DNA of 20,210 nucleotides. Source: an uncultured Peptococcaceae bacterium (lineage in GTDB: Bacteria > Bacillota > Dehalobacteriia > UBA4068 > UBA4997). The position numbers were made by a program, and so were the translations under genes. The stretch is taken from assembly GCA_947626615.1 (NCBI GenBank), contig CANQSW010000010.1, positions 1 to 20,210 on the forward strand. Direction: 5' to 3'. Below, one piece after another: positions 1 to 7,250 of this stretch (position 1 is the first letter of the stretch; every line of letters begins with the position of its first letter). Under the pieces are notes generated by a model, which was not told where the DNA came from, did not search any database, and saw nothing but the letters and a program-made list of their open reading frames with translations.

Positions 1-826
1 CCGAGACCAGCCCTTCGGAGAGACTGGAGGCAAGATTCTGGTTGACGAAAAGATTGAACTGACTGGCCGCCAGCCCGATAAACACCGGCACGATCAGCAG
101 CAGCAGCTCGCGCACGCCGGGGTGGCGCAGATCGAAGCTGAACGTGTAGCGCACGCCCAGCCGCAAAATGGCGACGAACTGCACCAGAAAGTTCAGCATG
201 GCGCCCAGCACCACGCCGACCGAAAAGCCCGCGATGCCGTAGCCGGGGAAAATGCGCTCTATCGGCGCGGCCAGCAGCAGGCCGCCCAGAATAATGCCGA
301 GATTATACAGCACCGAGCCTATGGCCGGCGCGGTGAAATTTTTATAGGATTGCAAAATGCCGGTGCTGATACCTGACAGGCACATGAAGATGACCTGGAA
401 AAACATGATGCGCGTCAGGTTCACCGTCATTTCCTTGGTGGCGGCGTCGAAGCCGGGAACCAGCACCTGCACCAGCTGGGGCGCAAACACCATACCCACA
501 GCCACGCCAAGAGCCAGCAACAGCATGATCCAGTTGAAGATGATGCTTAAAACGCGCCAGCCTTCTTCCTCCTGATTGCGGGCCAGATAGCCGGAAAATA
601 CCGGGATAAAGGCGGAGGAAAGCGCGCCGCCCACCAGTATCATATAGAGAAAATCCGGGATAGAAAAGGCGGCGTTATATGTGTCGGTCAGCTCATTTTG
701 GCCAAACTTGGCAAAAATCAGCACGTCGCGCAGATAACCCAGAATACGGGAAGCGATCGTCGTGAGCATCAGCACGTTGGCCGCGGCCAAAAGCTGCGCG
801 CCCCGGCCGGCTTTTTCTTCCGTCAA
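1..826 (-). CDS. murJ: Lipid II flippase MurJ (MviN family), N-terminal half, cut by the window edge
   Basis: Reading the minus strand from a TTG at 824-826 gives an uninterrupted frame to the left edge, about 275 residues. The start TTEEKAGRGAQLL, then NVLMLTTIASRILGYLRD and GGALSSAFIPVFSGYLA, are typical of the MurJ/MviN family of the MOP superfamily. This polytopic inner-membrane protein flips lipid-linked peptidoglycan precursor outward. Family members are about 500-550 residues, so roughly half is present and no C-terminal check is possible. The TTG start is chosen because a strong GGGAGGAGG lies 7 nt upstream and the first transmembrane segment follows at the normal distance; there is no ATG in a better place. 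It lies downstream of spoIIP on the same strand but is separated from it by a terminator and probably has its own promoter. Family assignment is firm; the start is likely. Confidence 0.88.
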   Translation of the reverse strand, partial: MTEEKAGRGAQLLAAANVLMLTTIASRILGYLRDVLIFAKFGQNELTDTYNAAFSIPDFLYMILVGGALSSAFIPVFSGYLARNQEEEGWRVLSIIFNWIMLLLALGVAVGMVFAPQLVQVLVPGFDAATKEMTVNLTRIMFFQVIFMCLSGISTGILQSYKNFTAPAIGSVLYNLGIILGGLLLAAPIERIFPGYGIAGFSVGVVLGAMLNFLVQFVAILRLGVRYTFSFDLRHPGVRELLLLIVPVFIGLAASQFNLFVNQNLASSLSEGLVS

Positions 827-864
827 ATGACGCCCTCCTCCCAAACAATAATATTCTAGGTTAT

Positions 865-892
865 ATTTTAACACAAACGGCAGATAAAACAA
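865..892 (-). promoter_or_regulatory. Candidate sigma-A promoter for murJ
   Basis: On the minus strand, TTGTTT (887-892) and TAAAAT (865-870) are separated by 16 nt, about 40 nt upstream of the murJ TTG. It sits just beyond the terminator of spoIIP, which makes a separate promoter necessary. The match is only moderate and the spacing is one base short of ideal. Confidence 0.4.
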
Positions 893-913
893 ACACCTCC
901 GGCCGAAAAATTT

Positions 914-965
914 GCAAAAAAAACGGCGGGAACAAAAAACGCGGCCAAATTTGCCGCCGCCCGCC
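914..965 (-). terminator. Intrinsic terminator after spoIIP
   Basis: On the minus strand a nested GC-rich inverted repeat (GGCGGG 960-965 with CCCGCC 925-930, and inside it GCGGC 953-957 with GCCGC 941-945) is followed by G and an uninterrupted T-run (rc of 915-923). It begins 5 nt after the spoIIP stop codon. The inner hairpin also has its own T-run, so either could act. Confidence 0.75.
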
Positions 966-969
966 GCGC

Positions 970-1782
970 TCATTCCCCCGCCAAAACAGCCGCCAGCACG
1001 TCGGCCAACAGCCGGGCGGCATACTCCACCTCGTCCAGCGTGTTCTCCGTCGTGCCCATTTCCACCAGTATCGCACGCTCGGATACGTGCTGATTATAGC
1101 GCCCCGTCTGCACGGATACGCGCCGGAGCAGGCCGGGATAAAGCTCGTTCATCTTGTCTGCGATGCTCTGCATAAAAGCCTCGTTCTGCCGCCAGTTAGG
1201 GTGTTCGTAGCGTTTATCGCTGCCCACCACCAGCATGATCCGGGCGGCGTTTTTGCCGTTGATCACGGTATAGGAATTCTCTCTGCTCACCCCGGCGTCG
1301 CGGTGCATATCTATCAGCACGTCCAGGTTTGGATATGCCGCCAGCAGGCGCTCGGCCGTTTGCAGCGAATTAGCATAGGAACGGTTCCAATCCGGCCAGT
1401 CGTGTATAGTCTCGTCCACAAAAGCGCCGACGCCATAATCCCGCAGCCTTGCCGCCAGCGCGTTTGAAGCCGCGTATACCCCGCCCAGCTCGCCGTATAC
1501 CTTGGGCGCGCCGGAATAGGCGGTGTAGCTTTCCGAGCTGTGCGTGGAATATATCGCCACCCGAACTTCCGCCGCCGCCTCGGCCAGCTCGTCCTGATAA
1601 CGCTGCCAGAAAGCGAGGCCCTCGCTGTCCGGCGTAAGATTCCGGGGCCACTTTGCGCCCGCCCCCTCCGGTCCTGCCCCGCCCGTGCAGCCGGCCTTAT
1701 AAAGCAGCAGCGCCGCCAGCAGGGCCAGCAGCAGCCCGGCCAGCCTGCGGCTCGCCCTTACGCCGCCTGGTTTTTGCCTCAT
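970..1782 (-). CDS. spoIIP: Stage II sporulation protein P (SpoIIP), short form
   Basis: 270 residues. A short N-terminal hydrophobic segment (about residues 14-30, LLLALLAALLLYKAG) should anchor or export the protein. The rest is the SpoIIP amidase/endopeptidase domain: IYSTHSSESY, then FVDETIHDWPDWNRSYANSLQT, LIDMHRDAG and ILVEMGTTENT. SpoIIP cuts peptidoglycan stem peptides with SpoIID (and SpoIIM) during engulfment of the forespore, so its presence argues for endospore formation. The B. subtilis protein is about 400 residues; this one keeps the catalytic region but has almost no N-terminal linker. The start is placed at ATG 1780-1782 because GGAGGAG lies 10 nt upstream; the in-frame ATG 7 codons earlier overlaps that ribosome site. 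In Bacillus spoIIP follows the spore protease gene gpr; no gpr is here. I saw no clear sporulation-sigma promoter upstream. Confidence 0.87.
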   Translation of the reverse strand: MRQKPGGVRASRRLAGLLLALLAALLLYKAGCTGGAGPEGAGAKWPRNLTPDSEGLAFWQRYQDELAEAAAEVRVAIYSTHSSESYTAYSGAPKVYGELGGVYAASNALAARLRDYGVGAFVDETIHDWPDWNRSYANSLQTAERLLAAYPNLDVLIDMHRDAGVSRENSYTVINGKNAARIMLVVGSDKRYEHPNWRQNEAFMQSIADKMNELYPGLLRRVSVQTGRYNQHVSERAILVEMGTTENTLDEVEYAARLLADVLAAVLAGE

Positions 1783-1880
1783 ATGCCGATCACTCCTCCC
1801 CAATGCTTATGCCGGGGGCGAAGGCTTTATGCGGCGCAGCGTTTACGGCAAAAAACCCGCAAAAAAATAGCAACTTGCTC

Positions 1881-1909
1881 TTGCAATTTGCTTTTTGTTA
1901 TGCTACAAT
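1881..1909 (+). promoter_or_regulatory. Sigma-A promoter of rpsT
   Basis: TTGCAA (1881-1886) and TACAAT (1904-1909) are separated by 17 nt, with TG at 1901-1902 giving an extended -10 (TGCTACAAT). Transcription would start near 1916, leaving a leader of about 70 nt. Confidence 0.8.
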
Positions 1910-1989
1910 AAATTGGTCTAAATGCAGACAATATCTGTGCTGACAATTTTTTGAAAATATATCACTACTTTATCGGAGGTGAAACTGGA

Positions 1990-2265
1990 ATGGCCAACAT
2001 CAAATCCGCCAAAAAGCGCGTGCTGGTTGCGGAGGCCCGCCGCGTGAAGAACGCCGCCGAGCGCTCCAAGATCAAGACCGCTTTGAAGAAGTATGAGACT
2101 GCTCTGGAGGGCGCTGCTGCCGACAAGGAGGAAACTCAGAAGCTGCTGGTCGACGTCATCAGCCTGCTGGATAAGGCTGCCCGCACCAATCTTATTCATA
2201 AGAACGCGGCTGCCCGCAAAAAATCCCGCCTGATGCACAAGTTCAACAAAAAATTTGCCGCTTAA
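1990..2265 (+). CDS. rpsT: 30S ribosomal protein S20
   Basis: 91 residues, the normal S20 length. The start MANIKSAKKRVLVAEARRVKNAAERSKIKT, the lysine- and alanine-rich helical composition and the ending KNAAARKKSRLMHKFNKK are diagnostic of S20, which binds 16S rRNA in the body of the small subunit. ATG 1990 is preceded by GGAGG (1975-1979) with 10 nt spacing; an upstream in-frame ATG at 1951 would prepend 13 residues foreign to the family. The gene is transcribed alone, with its own promoter and terminator, divergent from spoIIP. Confidence 0.97.
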   Translation: MANIKSAKKRVLVAEARRVKNAAERSKIKTALKKYETALEGAAADKEETQKLLVDVISLLDKAARTNLIHKNAAARKKSRLMHKFNKKFAA

Positions 2266-2283
2266 AGCCGGCTGATAAAATTT

Positions 2284-2316
2284 AAGCGCTCTGCCTTTGG
2301 CAGAGCGCTTTTTGAT
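2284..2316 (+). terminator. Intrinsic terminator of rpsT, probably bidirectional with leuB
   Basis: A perfect 12-bp stem (AAGCGCTCTGCC 2284-2295 with GGCAGAGCGCTT 2299-2310) has a TTT loop and is followed by TTTGATTTT. Read from the minus strand the same hairpin is followed by AAATTTTATC and lies just past the leuB stop, so it may end both convergent transcripts. Confidence 0.9.
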
Positions 2317-2329
2317 TTTGTTATTCGGC

Positions 2330-3412
2330 TTATTCGGCCGCTTTCACGGCGGCGGCCACGCGCTCGCCCATTTCGGAGCAGGTGACCTTCGTCATGCCGT
2401 CGCTGTAAATATCCGCGGTGCGGATACCCTCGTTCAGCACGCGGTCAACGGCGGCCTCCACCGCGTCGCTCTCCGCGTCCATATCGAAGGAATATTTCAG
2501 CATCATGGCAGCGGAAAGTATCGTGCCGATAGGGTTGGCGATATTCTGCCCCGCGATATCCGGCGCCGAGCCGTGTATCGGCTCATACATGCCGACCGTC
2601 GTTTCGCCCAGGCTGGAGGACGGTATCATGCCGATAGAGCCGGTGATCATACTGGCCTCGTCGGAAAGGATATCGCCAAACATATTCTCCGTTACCACCA
2701 CGTCGAACTGCGAGGGGTCTTTCACCAGCTGCATGGCGGTGTTGTCCACCAGCATATAGTCGTAATCCACCTCCGGATACTGCTCGGCTATCTTATAGCC
2801 CAGCTCGCGCCAGAGCTTGGAGGTATCCAGCACGTTGGCCTTGTCGATCATTGTCACCTTGCGGCGGCGTTTCAGCGACATATTGAACGCGATGCGCAGC
2901 AGGCGCTCGATCTCGTGTTCGGTGTAGCTCATCACGTCGGTGGCCTTCTTCTCGCCGTCTATCACTTCGGTCTTATGCTCGCCGAAATAAACGCCCCCGA
3001 TAAGCTCGCGCACGATCACCAGATCTATGCCGCGCGCCACGATCTCCGGCTTCAGCGGCGACGCGAACGCCAGCTGCGGGAACAGCCGCGCCGGGCGCAC
3101 GTTGGAATACAGCCCCATAGCGGCGCGCAGACCCAAAAGACCGCGTTCCGGGCGGATATCACCGGGCAGCTTATCCCATTTATAGCCGCCGATAGCGCCC
3201 AGCAGCACGCTGTCGCTGGCCAGGCATTTGGCAATGGCCTCGTCCGTCAGCGGCACGCCGTATTTATCAATGGAGCAGCCGCCCATATCCACGTCGATGT
3301 AGTTGAATTTGTGGCCGAAGCGCGCCGCCACGGCGTCCAGCACGTCAAGCGAAGCGTTTACGATCTCCGGCCCGATGCCGTCGCCGCGAATGACCGCAAT
3401 ATTTTTTTCCAT
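2330..3412 (-). CDS. leuB: 3-isopropylmalate dehydrogenase
   Basis: 360 residues, full length for the family. It oxidises and decarboxylates 3-isopropylmalate to 2-ketoisocaproate with NAD+ in the cytoplasm. Visible family signatures are the N-terminal GDGIGPEI, RPARLFP, GGVYFGEH, DKANVLDTSKLWRE, VDNTAMQLV and the long C-terminal TENMFGDILSDEAS region followed by PIHGSAPDIAGQNIANP, which carries metal- and NAD-binding residues. ATG 3410-3412 has a GGGGGAG-type ribosome site about 6-8 nt upstream. It is the last gene of leuACDB, 21 nt after the leuD stop. The relative isocitrate dehydrogenase lacks this YFGEH/DKANVL context, and the operon settles the identity. Confidence 0.96.
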   Translation of the reverse strand: MEKNIAVIRGDGIGPEIVNASLDVLDAVAARFGHKFNYIDVDMGGCSIDKYGVPLTDEAIAKCLASDSVLLGAIGGYKWDKLPGDIRPERGLLGLRAAMGLYSNVRPARLFPQLAFASPLKPEIVARGIDLVIVRELIGGVYFGEHKTEVIDGEKKATDVMSYTEHEIERLLRIAFNMSLKRRRKVTMIDKANVLDTSKLWRELGYKIAEQYPEVDYDYMLVDNTAMQLVKDPSQFDVVVTENMFGDILSDEASMITGSIGMIPSSSLGETTVGMYEPIHGSAPDIAGQNIANPIGTILSAAMMLKYSFDMDAESDAVEAAVDRVLNEGIRTADIYSDGMTKVTCSEMGERVAAAVKAAE

Positions 3413-3433
3413 GTTAAACTCTCCCCCGCAGAT

Positions 3434-3919
3434 TTATTTTAAGGAATTGAGATAATTGAGCCAGCCGCCCTTGGCGATGATGTTCTGAATGAACTCCGGG
3501 AAGGGCTGCGTCTGGTATTCTTCGCCTTTGGTCAAGTTCTTGATAACACCCTTAGCAAAATCTATCTCCAGTTCGTCGTTGGCCGCGATACGGTCGGTCT
3601 CCTCACACTCCAAGATCGGCAGGCCAACGTTGATCGAGTTGCGATAGAAAATGCGGGCGAAGCTCTTGGCGACGACGCAGGAAATGCCGCTGGCTTTGAT
3701 AGCGATAGGCGCGTGTTCGCGCGAAGAGCCGCAGCCGAAATTATAGCCGCCCACGATGATATCGCCGGGCTTGACGCGCTTGACGAAATCGGCGTCGATA
3801 TCGGCCATACAATGGCTGGCCAGCTCTTTATGGTCGGCGGTGTTCAGATAACGCGCCGGGATTATCACGTCGGTGTCGACGTTATCGGCATATTTATGGA
3901 CTAGACCCTTGCTGATCAT
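3434..3919 (-). CDS. leuD: 3-isopropylmalate dehydratase small subunit
   Basis: 161 residues, matching the short LeuD form found with the 420-residue LeuC type. Early landmarks are NVDTDVIIPARYL (residues 13-25) and the substrate-loop signature GYNFGCGSSREHAP (58-71). It partners LeuC in isomerising 2- to 3-isopropylmalate. The ATG at 3917-3919 overlaps the leuC TGA by four bases (ATGA), and GGAGG inside the end of leuC serves as ribosome site, so translation is probably coupled. A longer open frame continues upstream but only overlaps leuC in another frame. Confidence 0.96.
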   Translation of the reverse strand: MISKGLVHKYADNVDTDVIIPARYLNTADHKELASHCMADIDADFVKRVKPGDIIVGGYNFGCGSSREHAPIAIKASGISCVVAKSFARIFYRNSINVGLPILECEETDRIAANDELEIDFAKGVIKNLTKGEEYQTQPFPEFIQNIIAKGGWLNYLNSLK

Positions 3920-5181
3920 TGCATAACCTCCTCCGGTGCGGAAATTCGGCCGGTGACGGCGCTGGCCGCCGCCACGGCTGGGCTGGCCAGATAGACCTCG
4001 GAGCCGGTGTGGCCCATGCGGCCGACAAAGTTGCGGTTGGTGGTGGCGACGCAGCGTTCGCCGTCCGCCAAAATGCCCATATAACCGCCAAGGCACGGCC
4101 CGCAGGTGGGCGTGCTGACGGCGCAGCCGGCGTCAAGGAAGATATCTATGTAGCCGAGCTGTATGCACTGCTTGTAGATGAGCTGCGTGGCCGGGATAAT
4201 GATAGCGCGCACGCCCTTGGCCACCTTTTTGCCTTTAAGTATCTGCGCGGCCTGGGCCATATCGCTAAGGCGCCCGTTGGTGCAGGAGCCGATGACCACC
4301 TGATCTATTTTGATGTCCCCCACCTCGTCGATAGTTTTGGTGTTCTCCGGCAGGTGCGGGAAGGCCACGGTGGGTTTGATCTGGCCAAGGTCTATCTCAT
4401 AGACGGCGGCATAGGCCGCGTCCGGGTCGGCCATATAGACGCGGGGCGCTTTGACCTCGCGTTCCTTCAGGTATTTGAGGGTGACATCGTCCACCTCGAA
4501 GATACCGTTTTTGCCGCCCGCCTCTATCGCCATGTTGGCCATGCAGAGGCGGTCGTCGATAGATAACTCAGCGAGGCCCGGGCCGGTGAACTCCATGGAC
4601 TTATACAGAGCGCCGTCCACGCCGATCAGGCCGATGATGTGCAGGATAACGTCCTTGCCGCTGACGTAGGGGCTCTTTTTGCCGGTCATAACGATTTTCA
4701 GCGCCTCCGGCACCTTGAACCACGCCTTGCCCTTGGCCATGCCGGCGGCCAGATCGGTGCTGCCCACGCCGGTGGAAAACGCGCCCAGAGCGCCGTAGGT
4801 GCAGGTGTGCGAATCCGCGCCGATGACCAGCTCGCCCGCCGTCACCAGACCTTTTTCCGGCAGCAGAGCGTGCTCCACGCCCATGCAGCCGACGTCGTAA
4901 AAATGCGTGATATCGTATTTGTTGGCAAACTCGCGGCATTGTTTGGACTGCTCCGCCGCCTTGATATCCTTGTTCGGCACGAAGTGATCCATAACGAGCG
5001 CGATCTTGTCTTTATCAAAAACGCTGTCAAAACCGGCCTTTTCAAACTCGTTCACCGCCACGGGCGTGGTGATGTCGTTGCCAAGGCAAAGGTCGAGGTC
5101 GGCCATGATCAGCTGCCCGGGCTTAACGCTCTCCAGCCCGGCGTGCGCGGCCAGTATCTTCTGGCTCATTGTCATTCCCAT
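3916..5181 (-). CDS. leuC: 3-isopropylmalate dehydratase large subunit
   Basis: 421 residues, the length of the clostridial/archaeal-type LeuC rather than the roughly 470-residue proteobacterial form. It belongs to the aconitase superfamily and needs a 4Fe-4S cluster. The cluster cysteines are visible as GSCTNGR (C300) and TCGPCLGG (C360, C363); GADSHTCTYGALGAFSTGVGSTD lies at about 121-143. The start MGMTMSQKILAAHAGL is typical of the family. ATG 5179-5181 is preferred over the GTG three codons earlier because AAGGGG then stands 8 nt upstream. It follows leuA by 18 nt and overlaps leuD by 4 nt. Confidence 0.96.
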   Translation of the reverse strand: MGMTMSQKILAAHAGLESVKPGQLIMADLDLCLGNDITTPVAVNEFEKAGFDSVFDKDKIALVMDHFVPNKDIKAAEQSKQCREFANKYDITHFYDVGCMGVEHALLPEKGLVTAGELVIGADSHTCTYGALGAFSTGVGSTDLAAGMAKGKAWFKVPEALKIVMTGKKSPYVSGKDVILHIIGLIGVDGALYKSMEFTGPGLAELSIDDRLCMANMAIEAGGKNGIFEVDDVTLKYLKEREVKAPRVYMADPDAAYAAVYEIDLGQIKPTVAFPHLPENTKTIDEVGDIKIDQVVIGSCTNGRLSDMAQAAQILKGKKVAKGVRAIIIPATQLIYKQCIQLGYIDIFLDAGCAVSTPTCGPCLGGYMGILADGERCVATTNRNFVGRMGHTGSEVYLASPAVAAASAVTGRISAPEEVMQ

Positions 5182-5199
5182 AAAACACACCCCTTTATC

Positions 5200-6867
5200 T
5201 CATGCTTGGGTATAGAGCTTGTTCACGGCGCTTAAAAGGGCCTTCATCGAAGCGTCGATGATATCGTTGTCGATGCCCGCGCCCCAATAGACCTTTTTAT
5301 CGTCGCCGTAGACGCCGACGTAAGCGATAGCCTGCGAATTAGAGCCGGTGTTCAGCGAATGTTCCTCATAAGTGAGGACGTGCAGGTCGATATCCAAAAG
5401 CTGCTTCATCGCTTTGGTGACGGCGTTCAGGCGGCCGTTGCCGCTGGTTTGTATGCGGGTGGTCTGGCCGTCGCGCTTCAGCTCGATATCGGCGAACATG
5501 ATATCCTTTTGATCGGAGAAGCTGTATTTGCCGAAGCTGAGCGGCGCGTCGATGTTCACGTAATGCGTCAGGAAGATATCGCGGATCTCCTCGTGCGAAA
5601 GCTCCTTATGCAGGTGATCGGAAACGCCCTTGACCGCATAGCCAAAATCCTCGCGCATGACCTGCGGCATATTGAAGCCGTATTTGGTCTGCATCAGATA
5701 GCCGATACCGCCCTTGCCGCTCTGGCTGTTGATGCGGATAACGTCGGATTCGTATTCGCGGTTAACGTCGTGTGGGTCAAGCGGCAGATACGGCACGGAC
5801 CAGCCGTAGAGGTGATTTTCCTCGTGATATTTCATGCCCTTGGCGATAGCGTCCTGGTGCGAGCCGGAGAACGCGGCGAAGACCAGCCGGCCGCTGTAGG
5901 GCTGGCGCTCATAGACGTGCATGCGCGTCACCTTTTCGTAAACGCGGGTTATGGCCGGGATATCGCTGAAATCAAGCTGGGGGTCCACCCCGTGGCAGAA
6001 CATATTCATCGCCAGCACCACGATATCCACGTTGCCGGTGCGCTCGCCGTTGCCAAAAAGCGTGCCTTCGATACGGTCGGCCCCGGCCAGCATACCCAGC
6101 TCGGAATCGGCCACGCCGCAGCCGCGGTCGTTATGCGGGTGCAGCGAAAGTATCACGTTATCGCGATATTTCAGGTTGTCGTTCATGTATTCGATCTGGC
6201 TGGCGTAGACGTGCGGCAGGCTCATCTCCACCGTGGCCGGCAGGTTGATGATAACGGGCTTTTCCTTGGTGGGCTGCCAGATATCCAGCACGGCGTTGCA
6301 GATCTCCAGCGCAAATTCCATTTCCGTGCCGGTGAAGCTCTCCGGCGAATACTCAAAACGGATATTGCCGGGCATATCGGCGGCGTACTTTTTGATCAGC
6401 TCCGCGCCGTCGGTGGCAATTTTGACGATCTCCGGCTTCTCCATGCGGAACACCTGCTCGCGCTGCGCCTTGCTGGTGGAATTATAAAGATGTACGATAG
6501 CGTTTTTCGCGCCCTGAATGGCCTCGAACGTCTTTTTGATGATATGTTCGCGGCTCTGCGTCAAAACCTGCAGCGTCACGTCGTCCGGCACGAGATCCTG
6601 TTCGATCAGAGTGCGCAGGAACTCGTATTCCGTCTCGCTGGCGGCCGGGAAGCCGACTTCTATCTCCTTGAAACCGATACGCACCAGATGCTGGAAAAAC
6701 TCCAGCTTTTCTTCCAGGCTCATCGGCACGATCAGGCTCTGGTTGCCGTCGCGCAGGTCCACGCTGCACCAGACGGGAGCGTGGTCGATATACTCCTTTT
6801 TGGCCCATTTCAGCTCGTTTACGGGCGGCATGAAATAGCCTCTTTCATAACGGTCGTAATGTTTCAT
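5200..6867 (-). CDS. leuA: 2-isopropylmalate synthase (long, yeast/actinobacterial-like type)
   Basis: 555 residues. It condenses acetyl-CoA with 2-ketoisovalerate, the committed step of leucine synthesis. The catalytic barrel shows VDLRDGNQSL (37-45, with catalytic-type R39 and D40), EVGFPAASETEYEF, and the metal-binding LHPHNDRG (H243, H245) followed by GTLFGNGERTGNVD (269-281). The last 130 residues or so, with SGNGRLNAVTKAM, fit the LeuA allosteric domain, so leucine feedback inhibition is expected. The sequence resembles the LeuA2 (yeast-type) group more than E. coli LeuA. ATG 6865-6867 has GGAGG 7 nt upstream. It is the first gene of leuACDB, behind a strong promoter. Confidence 0.96.
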   Translation of the reverse strand: MKHYDRYERGYFMPPVNELKWAKKEYIDHAPVWCSVDLRDGNQSLIVPMSLEEKLEFFQHLVRIGFKEIEVGFPAASETEYEFLRTLIEQDLVPDDVTLQVLTQSREHIIKKTFEAIQGAKNAIVHLYNSTSKAQREQVFRMEKPEIVKIATDGAELIKKYAADMPGNIRFEYSPESFTGTEMEFALEICNAVLDIWQPTKEKPVIINLPATVEMSLPHVYASQIEYMNDNLKYRDNVILSLHPHNDRGCGVADSELGMLAGADRIEGTLFGNGERTGNVDIVVLAMNMFCHGVDPQLDFSDIPAITRVYEKVTRMHVYERQPYSGRLVFAAFSGSHQDAIAKGMKYHEENHLYGWSVPYLPLDPHDVNREYESDVIRINSQSGKGGIGYLMQTKYGFNMPQVMREDFGYAVKGVSDHLHKELSHEEIRDIFLTHYVNIDAPLSFGKYSFSDQKDIMFADIELKRDGQTTRIQTSGNGRLNAVTKAMKQLLDIDLHVLTYEEHSLNTGSNSQAIAYVGVYGDDKKVYWGAGIDNDIIDASMKALLSAVNKLYTQA

Positions 6868-6894
6868 GGCTTATCCTCCTTTTTCTTATGTTCG

Positions 6895-6912
6895 ATCCCG
6901 CGCCGGCGGGAT
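6895..6912 (-). promoter_or_regulatory. Hairpin in the leuA leader
   Basis: ATCCCGC (6895-6901) pairs perfectly with GCGGGAT (6906-6912) around a GCCG loop, in the roughly 70-nt untranslated leader between the leu promoter and the leuA ribosome site. There is no T-run after it and no leucine-codon leader peptide, so it is not a classical attenuator; a role in mRNA stability or protein binding is only a guess. Confidence 0.45.
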
Positions 6913-6944
6913 TTACGGTCGCTACAAATGCGGTTAATTATTAA

Positions 6945-6974
6945 ATTATAGCCGCATAATGCCGGGTTTGTCAA
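6945..6974 (-). promoter_or_regulatory. Sigma-A promoter of the leuACDB operon
   Basis: On the minus strand a perfect TTGACA (6969-6974) and perfect TATAAT (6945-6950) are separated by 18 nt. Transcription would begin near 6938. The -10 and start site lie inside an imperfect 26-bp dyad (6930-6955, GCGG arms) that also contains the exact palindrome TTAATTATTAA (6934-6944), a plausible operator position for a repressor. Confidence 0.85.
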
Positions 6975-7095
6975 CTAAATAGAAGCGATTTGGCGGCCGA
7001 TTTTGCAAATTTCGCCCGTTTTCTGCCAGTTATTTCTTATAAATATACCGCAAGGCGGCGGCGCGGGCAGCGGTACAGGCCAAGGGCGGCGAAAC

Positions 7096-7145
7096 TTGCC
7101 GCAAAATACGCCCCGGATATCGCCGTTTTTGGCAATTTGCGGCAA
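7096..7145. repeat. Inverted repeat upstream of the CAP-domain gene
   Basis: TTGCCGCAAA (7096-7105) is repeated in perfect inverted orientation as TTTGCGGCAA (7136-7145), 30 nt apart. The rest of the region 6975-7193 holds no gene I can support. The arms could be a binding site or a structured RNA element; nothing decides this. Confidence 0.35.
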
Positions 7146-7193
7146 AGGAGCGGGCCGTCTGCCAAAAGCTGCCGGCAGCGCCTGGCATTACCA

Positions 7194-7223
7194 TTGCTTT
7201 TGCCGCCAGCAGCGGGCTATACT
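7194..7223 (+). promoter_or_regulatory. Candidate sigma-A promoter of the CAP-domain gene
   Basis: TTGCTT (7194-7199) and TATACT (7218-7223) are separated by 18 nt, ending 27 nt before the ATG at 7251. The -35 is imperfect, and the close placement leaves a leader of about 20 nt. Confidence 0.45.
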
Positions 7224-7250
7224 GGAAAAAAAGTTAAAGGAGTGATACCC

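Noticed and set aside
2297..3442. Long open frame on the plus strand opposite leuB
   Set aside because: It is the antisense shadow of a clear LeuB, rich in His, Arg and Ala as expected from reversed GC-rich codons, with no family motif.
6885..6912. tRNA-like GTTCGATCCC (T-arm motif) upstream of leuA
   Set aside because: The 5' half of the T-stem is absent, no acceptor, D or anticodon arms surround it, and it lies inside the leu leader as part of a simple hairpin.
6868..6944. T-box or leucine leader peptide for the leu operon
   Set aside because: The leader is only about 70 nt, has no GGGTGG-type T-box sequence, no run of Leu codons and no terminator.
5359..6951. 530-codon open frame on the plus strand opposite leuA
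   Set aside because: Antisense to a full-length LeuA with all motifs; its composition (His, Ala, Val, Leu) reflects the complement, and it would run backward over the leu promoter.
6990..7250. N-terminal extension of the CAP protein upstream of ATG 7251
   Set aside because: The extension has no similarity to the family and would bury the signal peptide; AAAGGAG stands at the right distance from ATG 7251.
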